From Lunularia cruciata (Eukaryota; Streptophyta; Marchantiopsida; Lunulariales; Lunulariaceae), in contig OX419758.1 in the NCBI GenBank assembly GCA_948567375.1, positions 30,881,001 through 30,945,000 of the forward strand: a stretch of DNA of 64,000 nt. Reading direction: 5' to 3'. Below the pieces are notes generated by a model. The model did not search any database. It was given only the letters and a program-made list of their open reading frames with translations, and had not been told where the DNA came from. Positions 22,049-33,672 of this stretch are shown here, piece by piece. Both the position numbers and the translations under genes were made by a program. The first letter of the stretch is position 1, and every line of letters starts with the position of its first letter.

Positions 22049-22520
22049 ATGGAGGGTCACTAGAGTGGAAATTGAGGCTATGGAAGGTTCCACAAGGGTT
22101 TGAGATGATTTTAGGTGTGGATTTGAGAAGAAGAGAGTTTAGAATAGAATTTGAAGAGAGTGTTGAGAGGATCAAAAACCTACACCACTTGGAGGAAAGA
22201 GTGAGTCTAAGTGCTTTTTATGTAGAGAGAAGGGACATACGGCAAGTTCATATCCATTGACTTTTGAGAGCAAGATATTCAGAGAAAGGAGAGGCTTACT
22301 TGACTTGGGTTTGCATGTTGGACCTTCTTCACCAAGATTAGGAGGGAGAAGATCTAAGACCAAGGAGTTGTGTGATGTTTGTGGAGTGGAAGGACTTCCA
22401 AAAGGACATGAGTGTAGTGGAGTAAAAGCACTTTTGGAGACTTTGGTGAAGGATCTTGGAGAGAGTCTTACTATAGCTACAGAAATACTATCACCTTTAT
22501 CAGCTAGCTCTCAAGATTAG
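22049..22520 (+). pseudogene. A5 leader zinc-knuckle ORF (ORF c), degenerate
   Basis: The ATG at 22049 is followed by TAG four codons later. Knuckle region CFLCREKGHTASSY has lost its last Cys; the second motif CDVCGVEGLPKGHEC and the end of the ORF (stop at 22520) are kept in another frame. Confidence 0.75.
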
Positions 22521-22763
22521 TGATGGAGATAATCTTTCAACTTATGGATAAACTATCCATGAGAGTTTGATTAATATGCACTCTAGGATTTGATGTTGAT
22601 TTAGAAATCTTGGAGCAACCTGAACCTTTTATGTTCCTTAGAGTGGATTATTCTCAGATAGTGTTAGTCATGTATATACTTTATTAGTTAAGAGTGAGAA
22701 AAAAAAAGAAAAAAAAAGAATTGAGAGAAAAGAAAGATAGTGAGGGGTTAAGATGGAGAAACT

Positions 22764-22818
22764 TTGTTGTGCGTATATACATCACTACACAACATACATT
22801 GCTGTCAACATCATACAC
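22764..22818 (-). repeat. C-family LTR fragment between A5 and B1
   Basis: Matches 30908-30962 (gtatatacatc, acaacatacattgct). The last five bases, tacac (22814-22818), are duplicated at 30400-30404 across B1. Confidence 0.8.
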
Positions 22819-23230
22819 TATGGTACCCACATTTTTGTTTTTTTCAATATGGAGAAGAAGAAGTGTATAGAGAAGTTGGATTGCGCCTGTATGGCCAAAG
22901 AAGGTGAAGAAAAAAAGTCTTTGGGATGAAACCAAGGTAAAGTGGCTTCGGGTCATTAAGGCAAAGTACTCAGACTTGCCCTGTCAGCAAACAACCCACA
23001 GTAAGAATTCTTCATATTGGGGGGAGCTCAACCCGAGGCAAAGACACTGTAAAAACCTTTCTTCGGCACGAGAAATTCAAGAAGGGACCGTTCAAAACCG
23101 GCGGCTATACGCGTGAAGTACAATTGATAGTGACAAGCACATACAAGAGGTGTGATTCCTCGGTAGAAACTTGAATTGAAGAGAGACAAAGAAGGCGTGA
23201 CTCTATAAAAATTGAGCTAATGACAAAGCA

Positions 23231-25800
23231 ATGTTGAGCAATTTTCCTTTGCTGTTGAGAAGTCGTCTTGCAAGAGATCATGGGAAGGGAAGTAGAGTTG
23301 ACAATGCGCTAGTGTGCAGAGGAGAATTTGTGAGAGATAAACCGAGAGACAATGAGGAAGCATGAAAGATGGGAGGAAGAAAGAAGAACTCCCAATTCAC
23401 AATGAGAAATTATGCAATTCGGAGGTTAGATATGATCACGAGAATCAAAGTCTTGAGCCGACTTTGGATCACATTCTTGGCATGGAACTTGAATGTAAGT
23501 TTTCCAGGTTTCATGACCAAGATAATTAAGAGTAAGTGTCTCGATGGCCCCAAGGAAGAGGGGAAGAGAGGAAATCCGGCTTGTTGGACAGAGTCAGATT
23601 GGAGATTAGTGCTGGGAAGAGAGGCAGGCGCGGAACAGGTGCCACATTCTTGGGGAAGGGAGAGGTAGCCGAAGAAACCCTAGAAGTGAGGGATGCCTTC
23701 TCTTCAAAAAGAACAAAGAATGGGTATAAGGTCGAGAGTTACAAAGATCCAGTGAAGAGAGGGATCATGAGTGCTCTCATGGCAATCCTGATGCCAGAGA
23801 GAATGACTTATGTGATGAAACACCAAGCGGTGTTCTTCCATAAGATGTTTGCAGGAGAACCTATCAACTGGGCAAGGTGCTTCCATGGAAGGACAAGACA
23901 GATGGTGTGGAATTTGCGAGATAAGTCGCCTCCACACTTCATCGTGCCATTTGCATCACATTTCTACCTTGGGTTGAATTTGCTCAATTTGGCAGAGCGC
24001 AGTAGAATGGTGTCTCACTTCCATCCCAACTTGAGAAGAGAAGTCGACGTGGAGGAGCAACAATACATTCTTCAAATCCGAAGCACTGATGAGTACTATA
24101 GACAGGCAAGAGCGTGGAGGTAGAAGTGAGTACCTCAAAGTCAAAGAAGCAGAGTCAACAAGGAGAAGGCGAAGACGTGGAGAAGACAAGACCTTGGAAG
24201 ATTAGGAGAGGAAACATGAGGAAAGGCAAAGTGGTGATTGCGTCATCAGAGGAAGACTCGGAAGGCAAAGCCGAGTGCAAGTCCAAAGACTCGGAACACG
24301 AGGAGGAACCGGAGCTCACACTGCAAAGTGGGGATACGAGTAGCAATAATGATGAAGGTGGAGAGATGACGTCGGTGCTTGTTGCTAAAGAAGAAGAAGT
24401 TTGGGTGGAGCTCGGGGAAGAAAATAATGTGAAGTTGGAGGACGATGTACCCAAGCCGGAGGAGAAGAAGATTATGATTTAGAGAGGAGTTTGGTCAAGA
24501 TGCAAGGCAAAGTGTGAAGCGGGTCCAAGCAAGGCAAGGGAAGAGGAGAATGCTAGCTCGAGGAGTGAACCATTTATTCCGATACGACGACTGGAGAGAA
24601 GAAGGCGAGTATCAGGTGGAGAAGAGGTAAAGAATGAGATCACTCCGCAGGTGGAAGTAGGTGCAAGTGATGGAGTGGAGTACTTGTGAGAAATTGTGTG
24701 CCCGTTGTTGGTGAAGTTGGAGCACAAGAAGAAGGAGATGCACTCAACATGTCCGGAGGTGAAGATTGTGTTGTAGGTCTTGGCAAGACTGGAAGAAGAG
24801 AACTCGGAGTTGAAGAAGAGTATAACCCAAGGCGAGGAGGAAAGGGAAGTACTACAAGGGGATGCAGTAGTACAAAGTCACATTATTGAGGACTTGAAGA
24901 GAGAAGCAAGGTATCGAGAAAAACTTGTGAAGAAGAGTGACATAGCAACGAAGAGACAAGTAGTAGAGTACAAAATCTTGAAGCAACATTTTGCTGATTC
25001 AGACTAGAAATTATCCATGTTATGGCGAGGGTAGCAGAAAAGGAACAAGAACTCAATAGAGTGATGGAGAGTGTACAAGAGAAGAAGCAACTGTGGCAAC
25101 GGGTGTTGATAGTGAGATATAGGGAAGAAGAGCGATTACGAGAGTTACTTCATAATCAAGAGAAGAAGATTGTGCAGAAGGAGAAGGAGAAAGAAACTGT
25201 GAAAGCCAAGTTTGAGGCAAAGTTGACAATGTATAAGGAAGATTGGCTTGCAGATCGGAGTGTGAAAGGAAGATGAGATTGGAGCCATTGAAGGAGATCG
25301 TAATCAAGATGAATGCGATGCTGAGTACATAAGCCAGTGTTAGTATTGAAGAGACGAGGCTGCACGAGTTGAAGTTGTTGGTGCAGGAGACAAGGAGGAG
25401 ACATGCAAAGGATATGGACTTGAACGCTCTGTTAATTAGTCTCAAAACTTGGGTAGATAGGAAGATATTGGAAGTCAAAGACAATATCACGATTAGATTA
25501 GATCTCGTGAAGTTAGAGATAGATAAACTTCAGAAAGATGTTAGAGCCAAATCCAAAGTAGATGAAGTAGGAGTGCAGATGTCTTCGGAGTTACCATTGG
25601 AGACATTAGAGAAGAATGGGTCAATAGATAAGGAGTTAGATAGATTACCCACTAGTGAAACATCAGATCAAGAAAGAGAATTGTTAGATCTGGTCAAACA
25701 TGTAGGAGTTGTGAAACCCGAGGACAGAGTAGTAGGAAGTAAAGTTACTTTGGGTTTGGGTTTGAAAGCCGAGGAAGAAGTAGACATTGGATTGGATTAG
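23231..25800 (+). pseudogene. LTR-internal ORF of B1, frameshifted
   Basis: Start MLSNFPLLLRSRLARDH at 23231 and end EEEVDIGLD at 25800 align with the E2 and B5 ORFs. At least five frame changes and several stops lie between (open pieces 23369-23668, 23536-24123, 24114-24482, 24780-25007, 25369-25800). More decayed than the other copies, consistent with hosting B2. Confidence 0.78.
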
Positions 25801-26215
25801 TAATGTGGTGGCCACATTTTTTGTTTTTTTCAAAATAAAGGAGAAGAAGTGTATAGAGAAGTCGGATTGCGCTTGTATGGCCGAAGAAGGCGAAGAAAAT
25901 TGTCTTTGGGATGAAACCCAAAGTAAAAAGACTTCGGGTCATAAGGCAAAGTACTCGGAAATGCCGTGTCAACATACAATACGAAGTAAATTGTCTTCGG
26001 CTCGAGGGAGCTGAACCCGAGGCAAAGACAGTCTAACAACCTTTCGTCGGGGCGAGAAATTCAAGAAGGGGCCGTTTCAAAACTGGTGGCTCATACATGC
26101 AAAGGTTGAGTGACAGTGACAGATGCATGCCGGAGGTGTGATTTCTCGGTAGAAACTCAAAGTGACGGAAGACAAAGGAGTGCAACTCTATAAAAATCAA
26201 AACTGCAACGACAAA

Positions 26216-28775
26216 ATGTCGAGCAATTTTCCTTTGCCGTTAAGGAGTCGTCTTGCAGGTGATTGGGGAAAGGGAAATAGAGTTGGACTCGTGTTAGTGC
26301 GCAAGGGAGAAATCGAGAGACAGTAAGAAAGCAGAAGAGATGGGAGGAGAGAAGAAGAACTCTGAATTTGCAGTGAGAAACCATGCAATTTGGAGATTAG
26401 ATATAGTAGCGAGGATCGAAGTCTTGAGCCGACTTTGGATCACTTTTTTGGCATGGAATTGGAACGTAAGTTTTCCAGGATTCATGATAGAAATCATCAA
26501 GAGTAAATGTCTCGATGGTCCCGAGGAAGAAGGGAAGAGAGGAAATCCGGCTCGCTGGACAAAGTCGGATTGGAGACTTGTACTCGGGAAGGAGGCGGGT
26601 TCGGAGCAGGGAGCCACGTTCTTGGGGAAAGGAGAGATAGCCCAAGAAATGCAAGAGGTGAGAGATGCCTTCTCGTCGAAGAGGACAAAGAATGGGTACA
26701 AAGTTGAGAGCTACAAAGACCTTATGAGGAGAGGAATTGTGAGTGCACTAATGGCCATCCTGAAGCCGGAGAGAACTACCTATGGGATGAAACACCAAGC
26801 GGTGTTCTTTCACAAGTTATTTGCAGGAGAACCGATCAATTGGGCAAGGTGCTTTCACGGAAGAACAAGGCAGATGGTGTGGAATCTACGGGATAAGTCG
26901 CCTCCACACTACATCGTACCATTTGCAGCACATTTTTACCTTGGGTTAAATTTGCTCAATTTGGCGGAGCACAATAGAATGGTGTCTCATTTCCATCTTG
27001 GTTTGAGAAGAGAAGTCGACATGGAGGAGCAACAATACATTCTCCAAATCCGGAGCATGGACGATTACTATGCGAAGACAGGGAAGAACATGGAGGTCGT
27101 TGAAAGTACCCCAACGAAGAAGAGAACTCGGCAAGCAAAAGCCAAAGAAAACAAGAAAGCTCGGAAGATGCAAAAAAATAACCCGAGGCGAGGAATGGTG
27201 GTGATTGAGTCGGAAGATGAAGACTCGGAAGGCGAAGCCAAGCTCAAGACGGAGGACTCGGAACGTGAGGAGGAACCTGAGCTGACATTGTAGAGTGGAA
27301 ATATGAGCAGTGACAGTGAAGAAGGAGGAGAGATGACATCGGTACCAGCGGCTGAAGAATATGAAGAAGAAATGCAAGCCAAAGTAGAAACCAAAGACAA
27401 TGCGGCGCTGGAAGACAAAGTACCAGTGCTCGAGGAGAAGAAGATCGCAGTACAGCGAGGAATTCGCTCGAGACGTAAGGCAAAGTGTGAAGCGGGACCG
27501 AGTAGAGTGAAGGAAGAGGTAGAAGAAAGCTCGGGCAGTGAGGCATCAATCTTGATACGAAGACTCCAGAGAAGAAGGCGAGTATCGGGAGAACACAAGG
27601 AAAGAAGAGAGACCACTCCATGGGAGGACGAAGTTGCCAGTAATGGAGTAGATTACCTGCAGATGGTAGTATGCCCGCTGTTGGTGAAGATGGAGAAGAA
27701 GAAGAAAGAGATGCAGTCTACTTGTCTAGAAGTAAAGACTGTGTTGCAGGTCTTATCAAGATTAGAAGAAGAAAACTCGGAGTTGAAGAAGAGTATAACC
27801 CGAGGTGAGGAAGAGAGAGAAGTATTGCGAGCAGAAGCAGTCGAGAGGAGTCAGGTAATCAAAGACCTGAAGAGAGAAGTGAGTTATCGAGAAGATATGG
27901 TGAGGAAGAGTGACATTGCAAGGGAGAGACAGGTAGCGGAGCACAAAATCTTGAAGCAGCAGTTTGCTGATTCAAGAGTAGAACTTATCCATGCTATGGC
28001 GAGGGTAGCATCGAAGGATCAAGAGCTCAATCGAGTGATAGAGAGTATGGAGGAGAAGAAGCAACTCTGGCAACGAGAGTTGGCTGCGAGATATAGAGAA
28101 GAAGAGAGATTACGAGAATTACTTTGTAATCAGGAAGAGAAGGTTGAACAGAAGGAGAAAGAGAAGGAAGCGGTGAAGGCCGAATTTGAAGAAGAATTGG
28201 CGATGTATAGAGAGGACTGGCTTGCAGATCGGGAACAAGAACGCAAGACAAGATTGTAGCCATTGAAGGAAATAGTCCTCAGAGTGAACACGATGTTAAG
28301 TACAGAGGCCATCCTTCAAATTGAAGAGACAAGACTGCACGAGTTGAAATTGTTGGTGCAGGAGACGAGGCAAAGACAAGCAAAAGACACCAAGATGAAC
28401 GCCTTGTTGATTAAATTGAGAACTCGTGTAGATAGGAAGATATTAGAGGTAGAAGATAACATTGCGATTAGATTAGACTTAGTAAGAATAGAGTTAGAGA
28501 ACCTTTGGCAGGATGTTAAGGCAAAACCCGAAGTAGATAACATAGGAATCCTAATGTCTTTGGAGTTGCCCTCAGAGACATTAGGGAAGAGTGGGTCAAA
28601 CGATGAAGAGTTAGATAGACTACCCACTAGTGCAATTTCAGTTCAAGAAAGAGAATTGCTAGATCTGGTAGAAGATGTAGGAGATTTGAAACTCGAGGAA
28701 AAGATAGTAGGAAGTAAGATTACTTTGGGTTCGGGTTTGAAAGCCGAGGAAGAAGTAGACATCGGATCGGATTAG
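26216..28775 (+). pseudogene. LTR-internal ORF of B2
   Basis: MSSNFPLPLRSRLAGDW start at 26216, an early small deletion shifting frame near 26320, then one frame from 26340 to 28775 with only two stops: TAG 27291-27293 (CAG in relatives) and TAG 28257-28259 (GAG in relatives). Conserved domain about 26340-27060, charged segment to about 27600, coiled coil 27600-28500, end EEVDIGSD. TATA box TATAAAAAT at 26189-26197. Confidence 0.82.
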
Positions 28776-29337
28776 TAACCGATTTGAGATTTGAAGGGGC
28801 AGATATGAAGAGGTGCATTGTCATTTCGGATCTGCAGGTTAGAACAGTTGTTGTAGAAACGGTATAGTTGTTAGAACTGTCGATTGCTTCACTATTTAAG
28901 AGTGGCATTCGCAGGAAATTGTTGTTCAGTGCTCATTATTTCTGAGAATAGATAAAGTGAAGTGATGTGAAGCAGTGCTCGTCGCTTGAGCTTGATTCCG
29001 AGTATCAGCTTTGTGATTGTGTTTGTGAATGTTTGGAGAAATTTGAAGTGCAAGTCAAAGTGTTTGTTGGATGTTAGATTCCACAGCCTTGATCTTCATT
29101 CCGTGTGTTTGATCCTGAGTGAAGTGCAATCAAAGCAATGCCTTGACAGATCTGAGAGGAATTGTAGTGTTGGTAGTATTCTGCATTTGTGAGTGCAGTA
29201 TGAAGTTGATGTGAAGCAATTTCGATCGAGGAAGTTGTGCCTTCAGTGGAGGGGTGGAACACAATTCTGAGGCAAAGTTGTTTTGCAGTGAAATGCCGTT
29301 TTTGGGAGAGCCTGAATCATCATAATCAAGATTGTTT

Positions 29338-29427
29338 GGAAAGATTTGATGGAGTTGTGATTATGGAGTGTTAATTTGTGACGGAAAGATTTGATGGAGT
29401 TGTGATTATGGAGTGTTAATTTGTGAC
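29338..29427 (+). repeat. 45-bp perfect tandem duplication in B2
   Basis: Two adjacent identical 45-bp units (29338-29382, 29383-29427) beginning ggaaagatttgatgg. The other LTR copies have one unit. Confidence 0.85.
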
Positions 29428-30399
29428 AAGCCTGCGAGTCAGTGCTTGTTACTCTCTTCTGGGTGTGGTTTCTACCTGAGAGACTAAAGAAGAACTAAAA
29501 TTGTTACTTTGCTTCGTATTTGACCAATTCTGACTCGTATCTCTGCGAGAACAAACTTTACTTACCCAATTACCGCAAAAGTGATATTTGTTGGGTTGTC
29601 ACAAGTAACCAATTTGAGATTTGAATAGGCAGATATGAAGAGGTGTATTGTCATTTTAGATCTGCAGGTTTGTAGAGTCATTAGGAAGAGGTACATTAGG
29701 AAGATAAATGTCAATTGCTTCACTATTTAAGAGTGGCATTCGCAGTCAGATGTTGTTCAATGCTCATAATTCTGAGAATATATAAAGCGAAGTGCTGTGA
29801 AGCAATGCTCGTTGCTTAAGCTTGATTCCGAGTATCAACTTTGTGATTGTGTTTGTGAGTGTGTGGAGAAATTCAAAGTGCAAGTCAGTGTGCTTGTTGG
29901 ATGTTGGATTCCGCAGTCTTGATCTTCATTCTGTGTGTTTGATCTTGAGTGAAGTGCAGTCGGAGCAATGCCTTGACAGATCTGAGATGAATTGTAGTGT
30001 TGGTAGTATTCTGCATTTGTGAGTGCAATGCAGTGTTGATGTGAAGCAATTTTGATCAAGGAAGTTATGCCTTCAGTGGAGGGGTGGAACACAACTCTGG
30101 GGTAAAGTAGTTTTGCAGTGAAGTGCCATTTTTGGGAGAGCCTGAATCATCACAATCAAGATTGTTTGGATAGAATTGATGGAGTTGTGATTAAGGAGTG
30201 TTAATTTGTGACAAGATTGAGAATCAGTGCTTGTTACTCTCTTCTAGGTGTGGTTTCTATCTGAGAGATTAAAGATGCAACCAAGAAGAACTACATGTTA
30301 CTATTTGACTTTGTATTTAGACATTTCTGACTTGTATCTCTACGGGAACAAACTTTACTTACCAATTACCGCAAAAGTGATATTTGCTGGGTTGTCACA

Positions 30400-30455
30400 T
30401 ACACTATAGAAGCACAACTCACACATAAGTCATACATAGAATCTAAAGTGCCACA
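30400..30455 (-). repeat. Start of second C-family LTR copy
   Basis: TGTGGCACTTTAG at 30455 on the minus strand, repeating the LTR start at 31011; broken after 56 bp by the B1 insertion and continued at 22813. Confidence 0.75.
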
Positions 30456-31011
30456 ATAATTAGATTGTTTCCACTCTCAACTCAACTCAACTCAGATCAA
30501 TACTTGATCTATCACTCTATAAACTACCAATAATTGGGCATTGATTACAGTCAAGCCACACCCACTCAAGCATAGAGAATCCAGCTGACGCTTGCCGGCC
30601 TCTGTCCATTATAGCCAAGAACTTGAAGACTCAACATCAAAGAAGTGAGCTCTCTGGAGCTCACTTTGAAACTATACCCCTTGGACTTGAGCTAGCTCTG
30701 AAACCCTAATGGTCCCGCTGACGGCACACTCGATGGTGTGAACGGTGCAAAGTGACGGTGGGCCCCACCGTGAAGTCAGTACCTTGAACACAAAATCTGA
30801 CTGTCGGAAAGTAGTCTTTCAGAAACGGCTGAAATAACTCTAACTACTATCACTAGAACTCCAGTGTCCGAGCATCTAGGTGCGGCACTAAAAATGGCAT
30901 GACAATTGTTGTGCATATATACATCGCTACACAACATACATTGCTATCAACACCATACACTATAGAAGCACAACTCACACATAAGTCATACATAGACTCT
31001 AAAGTGCCACA
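30456..31011 (-). repeat. C1 3' LTR (about 550 bp)
   Basis: Starts TGTGGCACTTTAG at 31011, just after the polypurine tract, and ends near 30466 (...GGAAACA), ten bases before a second LTR start. The end is uncertain because no independent complete copy is in the window. Confidence 0.7.
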
Positions 31012-31021
31012 ATCGCCCCCT
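31012..31021 (-). other. C1 polypurine-type tract
   Basis: Minus strand AGGGGGCGAT directly before TGTGGCAC. Confidence 0.55.
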
Positions 31022-31179
31022 AGCTGGCGGTTAGGCCCCTCTAATTCCAGATAGCTATGTACTCTATGTATATGGTATACCCTCTAATGGGCAAAGATCA
31101 GGAGGCCAAGTGCTATGGAGCCCCATCGTTAGTCGCTTGTGTGCAATCTATACCATATAAAGAATGAACTAGCTATATG

Positions 31180-31404
31180 TCAAGTACATCTAGGACATAA
31201 CCACTGTCCCTGAGGAACCACTATGAGGGGAGGAGTCATACATGCCATATGCCATCCTCTCAAACAGCTATCACACACTAACATAGTAGCAGCTCCACCA
31301 AAAGAGCCACATAACATACACCTCAAGCCTGCACGTACAAGTGCCACGATTGGGTCCATAGTACCATCAATGTTTGGGAGGTGGCATGGCAAACAAATGC
31401 GCAC
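31180..31404 (-). pseudogene. PHD finger segment at the 3' end of C1 pol
   Basis: A 74-codon frame with CMLCGS, MLVCDSCLRGWHMAC and GQWLCPRC: the C4-H-C3 ligand pattern and the conserved Trp before the last CXXC of a PHD finger. PHD fingers usually read histone H3 tails. Position just before the polypurine tract, in the same strand as RT and RNase H, makes it the C-terminal part of the C1 polyprotein rather than a host gene. The frame begins close to where recognisable C1 sequence stops, so upstream coding is lost. Confidence 0.78.
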
Positions 31405-31975
31405 ATGATCCTTCCAAATTTGGGTGGTTCTAGATCTGTGCAGAGTGAAATCTTATGCAAAACATCCTACTGAAAATATTGTCATAAGCTTGGTAGAGCA
31501 AATTTTCCTTTCATCTTGATTGGATATCAAGTCTCATGTTTTGTGACTATGATTGATAGTTTTAGGTTGCCAGAGTGTTTGTGAGGATCAAGTGTATTTC
31601 TGAATCAGAAATCTGGGGAAAATTTGCCAAGAACCAGGAGCAAACCCTAAAGAGAAGATTTTGAAATTAGGGTGAAGTTGAGAAAAACCCTAGCCAAATT
31701 TGAGAGATTTTTAGGAGAGTTGTAGTGATCCGATTGAAGTTTATTTTATATCATTGGAAATTTTATTTTACAGGCTTTCCATTGAATTCTTGATCACTTG
31801 AATCCATGCTATGTAGAAATAGAAACTTGCATATGAGTTGTGTAGAGTTTTCCACATCAAAAAGACATAGAAAATCCCCACATGAAGTAGGAATTTGTTG
31901 AGATTTGAAGTATAGATGGGAGGAGGCTTGGAGTTAAGGTTGGAATGAGCTTGATGATAGAGCACTGTGACAACC
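31405..31975. other. Unassigned DNA between the PHD finger and B4
   Basis: About 570 bp without a long ORF and without a match elsewhere in the window. It has several AAACCCTA/TTAGGG-like motifs (31648-31700). It ends in agcac (31971-31975), duplicated at 39537-39541 around B4, so it was contiguous with 39537-39944 before B4 arrived. Confidence 0.5.
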
Positions 31976-32760
31976 CGGCAAATATAACTTTTGCAGTAAT
32001 TGGGTAAGTAAAGTTTGTTCCTGCAAAGATACGAGTCAGAAATGTCCAAATACGAAGTCAAATAGTAACAATGTAGTTCTTCTTGGTTGCGTCTTTAATC
32101 TCTCAGGTAGAAACCACACCCAAGAGAGAGTAACAAGCATTGACTCACAATCTTGTCACAAATTAACACTCCTTAATCACAACACCAACAAATCTTTCCA
32201 AACAATCTTGATTGTGATGATTCAGGCTCTCCCAAAAATGGCACTTCACTACAAAACAATTTCACCTCAGAATTGTGTTCCACCCCTCCACTGAAGGCAC
32301 AACTTCCTCAATTGAAATTGCTTCACATCAACTTTGCACTACACTCACAAATGCAAAATACTACCAACACTACAATTCCTCTCAGATCTATCAAGGCATT
32401 TCTCTGATTGCACTTCACTCAAGATCAAATACACAGAATGAAGATCAAGGCTGCGGAATCCAACATCCAACAAGCACACTGACTTGCACTTCAAATTTCT
32501 TCAAACACTCACAAACACAAACACAAAGTTGATACTCGGAATCAAGCTTAAGCAACGAGCACTGCTTCACAGCACTTTGCTTTATCTATTCTCAGAAACT
32601 ATGAGCACTGAACAACATGATATTGCAAATGCCACTCTTAAATAGTGAACAAATCAAGAGTTCTAACAACTATGCTATTCTACAACAACTCTTCTAACCT
32701 ACAGATCCGAAATGACAATGCACCTCTTCATATCTACCTCTTCAAATCTCAAAATTGTTA

Positions 32761-33259
32761 CTAATCCAATCCTATGTCTACTTCTTCTTTGGCTTTCAAA
32801 CCCGAACCTGAAGTAAATTTACTTCCTACTACTCTATCCTCAGGTTTCACATCTTCTACTTCTTCTACCAATTCCAACAATTCTCTTTCCTGATCTGAAA
32901 TTCCACTAGTGGGTAATCTATCTAAATCCTCATCTCTCAACCCACTCTTCTCTAATGTCTCCAATGGTAACTCCAAAGTCATTTGTACTCCTATGTTATC
33001 TACCTCGGGTTTTGCTCTAACATCTTTCCGAAGCTTTTCTATCTCAATTTTCACTAAGTCTAATCCAATCGCAATGTTATATTCTACCTCTAAAATCTTC
33101 CTGTCTACACAAGTTCTGAGACTGATTAGCAAGGCGTTCAAATTGGTATCTTTCGCTTGTCTTCGCCTTGTCTCCTGCACCAACAACTTCAACTCGTGCA
33201 GCCTCGTCTCCTCAATCTGAATAATGGCTTCTGTACTTAGCATTGCATTCATTTGGAGG
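32761..33259 (-). pseudogene. LTR-internal ORF of B4, C-terminal part
   Basis: Continues in frame from 37046 once B5 and one ggagg copy are removed: MNAMLSTEAIIQIEETRLHEL, ILEVEYNIAIGLDLVKIEIEK, LPTSGISDQERELLELVEEV, ending EEVDIGLD at 32761. Open throughout. Confidence 0.85.
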
Positions 33260-33645
33260 TGTGGTGCCCACATTTTTTGTTTTTTTCAAAATAAAGGAGA
33301 AGAAGTGTATAGAGAAGTCGGATTGCGCCTATATGGCCGAAGAAGGCAAAGAAAATTGTCTTTGGGATGAAACCCAAAGTAAAGTGACTTCGGGTCATAA
33401 GGCGAAGTACTCGGAAATGCCATGTTAGCATACAATACGAAGAAGATTGTCTTCGGATCGGGAGGAGCTCAACCCGAGGCGAAGACAGTCTAACAACCTT
33501 TTGTTGGGGCGAGAAATTCAAGAAGGGGCCGTTTCAAAACTGGCGGCTCATACGCACGAAGGTTGATTGACAATGACAGGTGCATGCCGGAGGTGTGATT
33601 TCTTGGTAGAAACTCAAAGTGACGGAAGACAAAGAAGTGCAACTC

Positions 33646-33654
33646 TATAAAAAT
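33646..33654 (+). promoter_or_regulatory. TATA box before the B5 LTR ORF
   Basis: TATAAAAAT 27 bp before the ATG at 33673; same position in the other type-II LTRs. Confidence 0.5.
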
Positions 33655-33672
33655 TGAAACTGCAACGACGAA

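Larger units (their letters stand above)
20331..22763 (+). mobile_element. A5: truncated family A element with a captured C-family fragment
   Basis: An LTR lacking its first 60 or so bp (20331-20957) is followed by 226 bp from the C element, then the last LTR bases (CACA), the primer-binding region (TTTTTGGTTTTGTTGCC), leader ORF a, the zinc-knuckle ORF and the first codons of gag (ATG 22753). It stops at about 22763. C-family LTR sequence lies on both sides; no clean duplication is visible, fitting deletion at both ends. Confidence 0.82.
25804..29603 (+). mobile_element. B2: complete solo giant LTR nested in B1
   Basis: 3800 bp, TGTGGTGGCCACA...GGGTTGTCACA, flanked by agtaa (25799-25803 and 29604-29608). 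The insertion lies immediately after the stop of the B1 ORF. Type-II variant. Confidence 0.92.
22819..30399 (+). mobile_element. B1: solo giant LTR of family E, interrupted by B2
   Basis: Starts TATGGTACCCACA (the first G of TGTGG changed) and ends GGGTTGTCACA; 5-bp duplication tacac on both sides. With B2 and its duplication removed, its length is about 3.78 kb. It has no second LTR and no internal region, so it is a solo LTR inside a C-family LTR. Confidence 0.88.

Noticed and set aside
27068-27621. Ser/Leu-rich ORFs opposite the coiled-coil ORFs
   Set aside because: Antisense shadows of Glu/Lys-rich coding sequence (GAA/GAG read as TTC/CTC).
22819-30399. TGTGG...CACA units as a novel DNA transposon with an unknown transposase
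   Set aside because: Adjacent primer-binding site and polypurine tract in E1, TG...CA ends and 5-bp duplications fit a retroviral-type LTR; inverted terminal similarity is only TGTG.
31180-31404. PHD ORF as an independent host chromatin gene
   Set aside because: No start context, intron or flanking gene structure; it lies on the pol strand directly before a retroelement polypurine tract and LTR.
31640-31700. AAACCCTA-like motifs as an interstitial telomere repeat
   Set aside because: Only a few scattered copies, not a tandem array.
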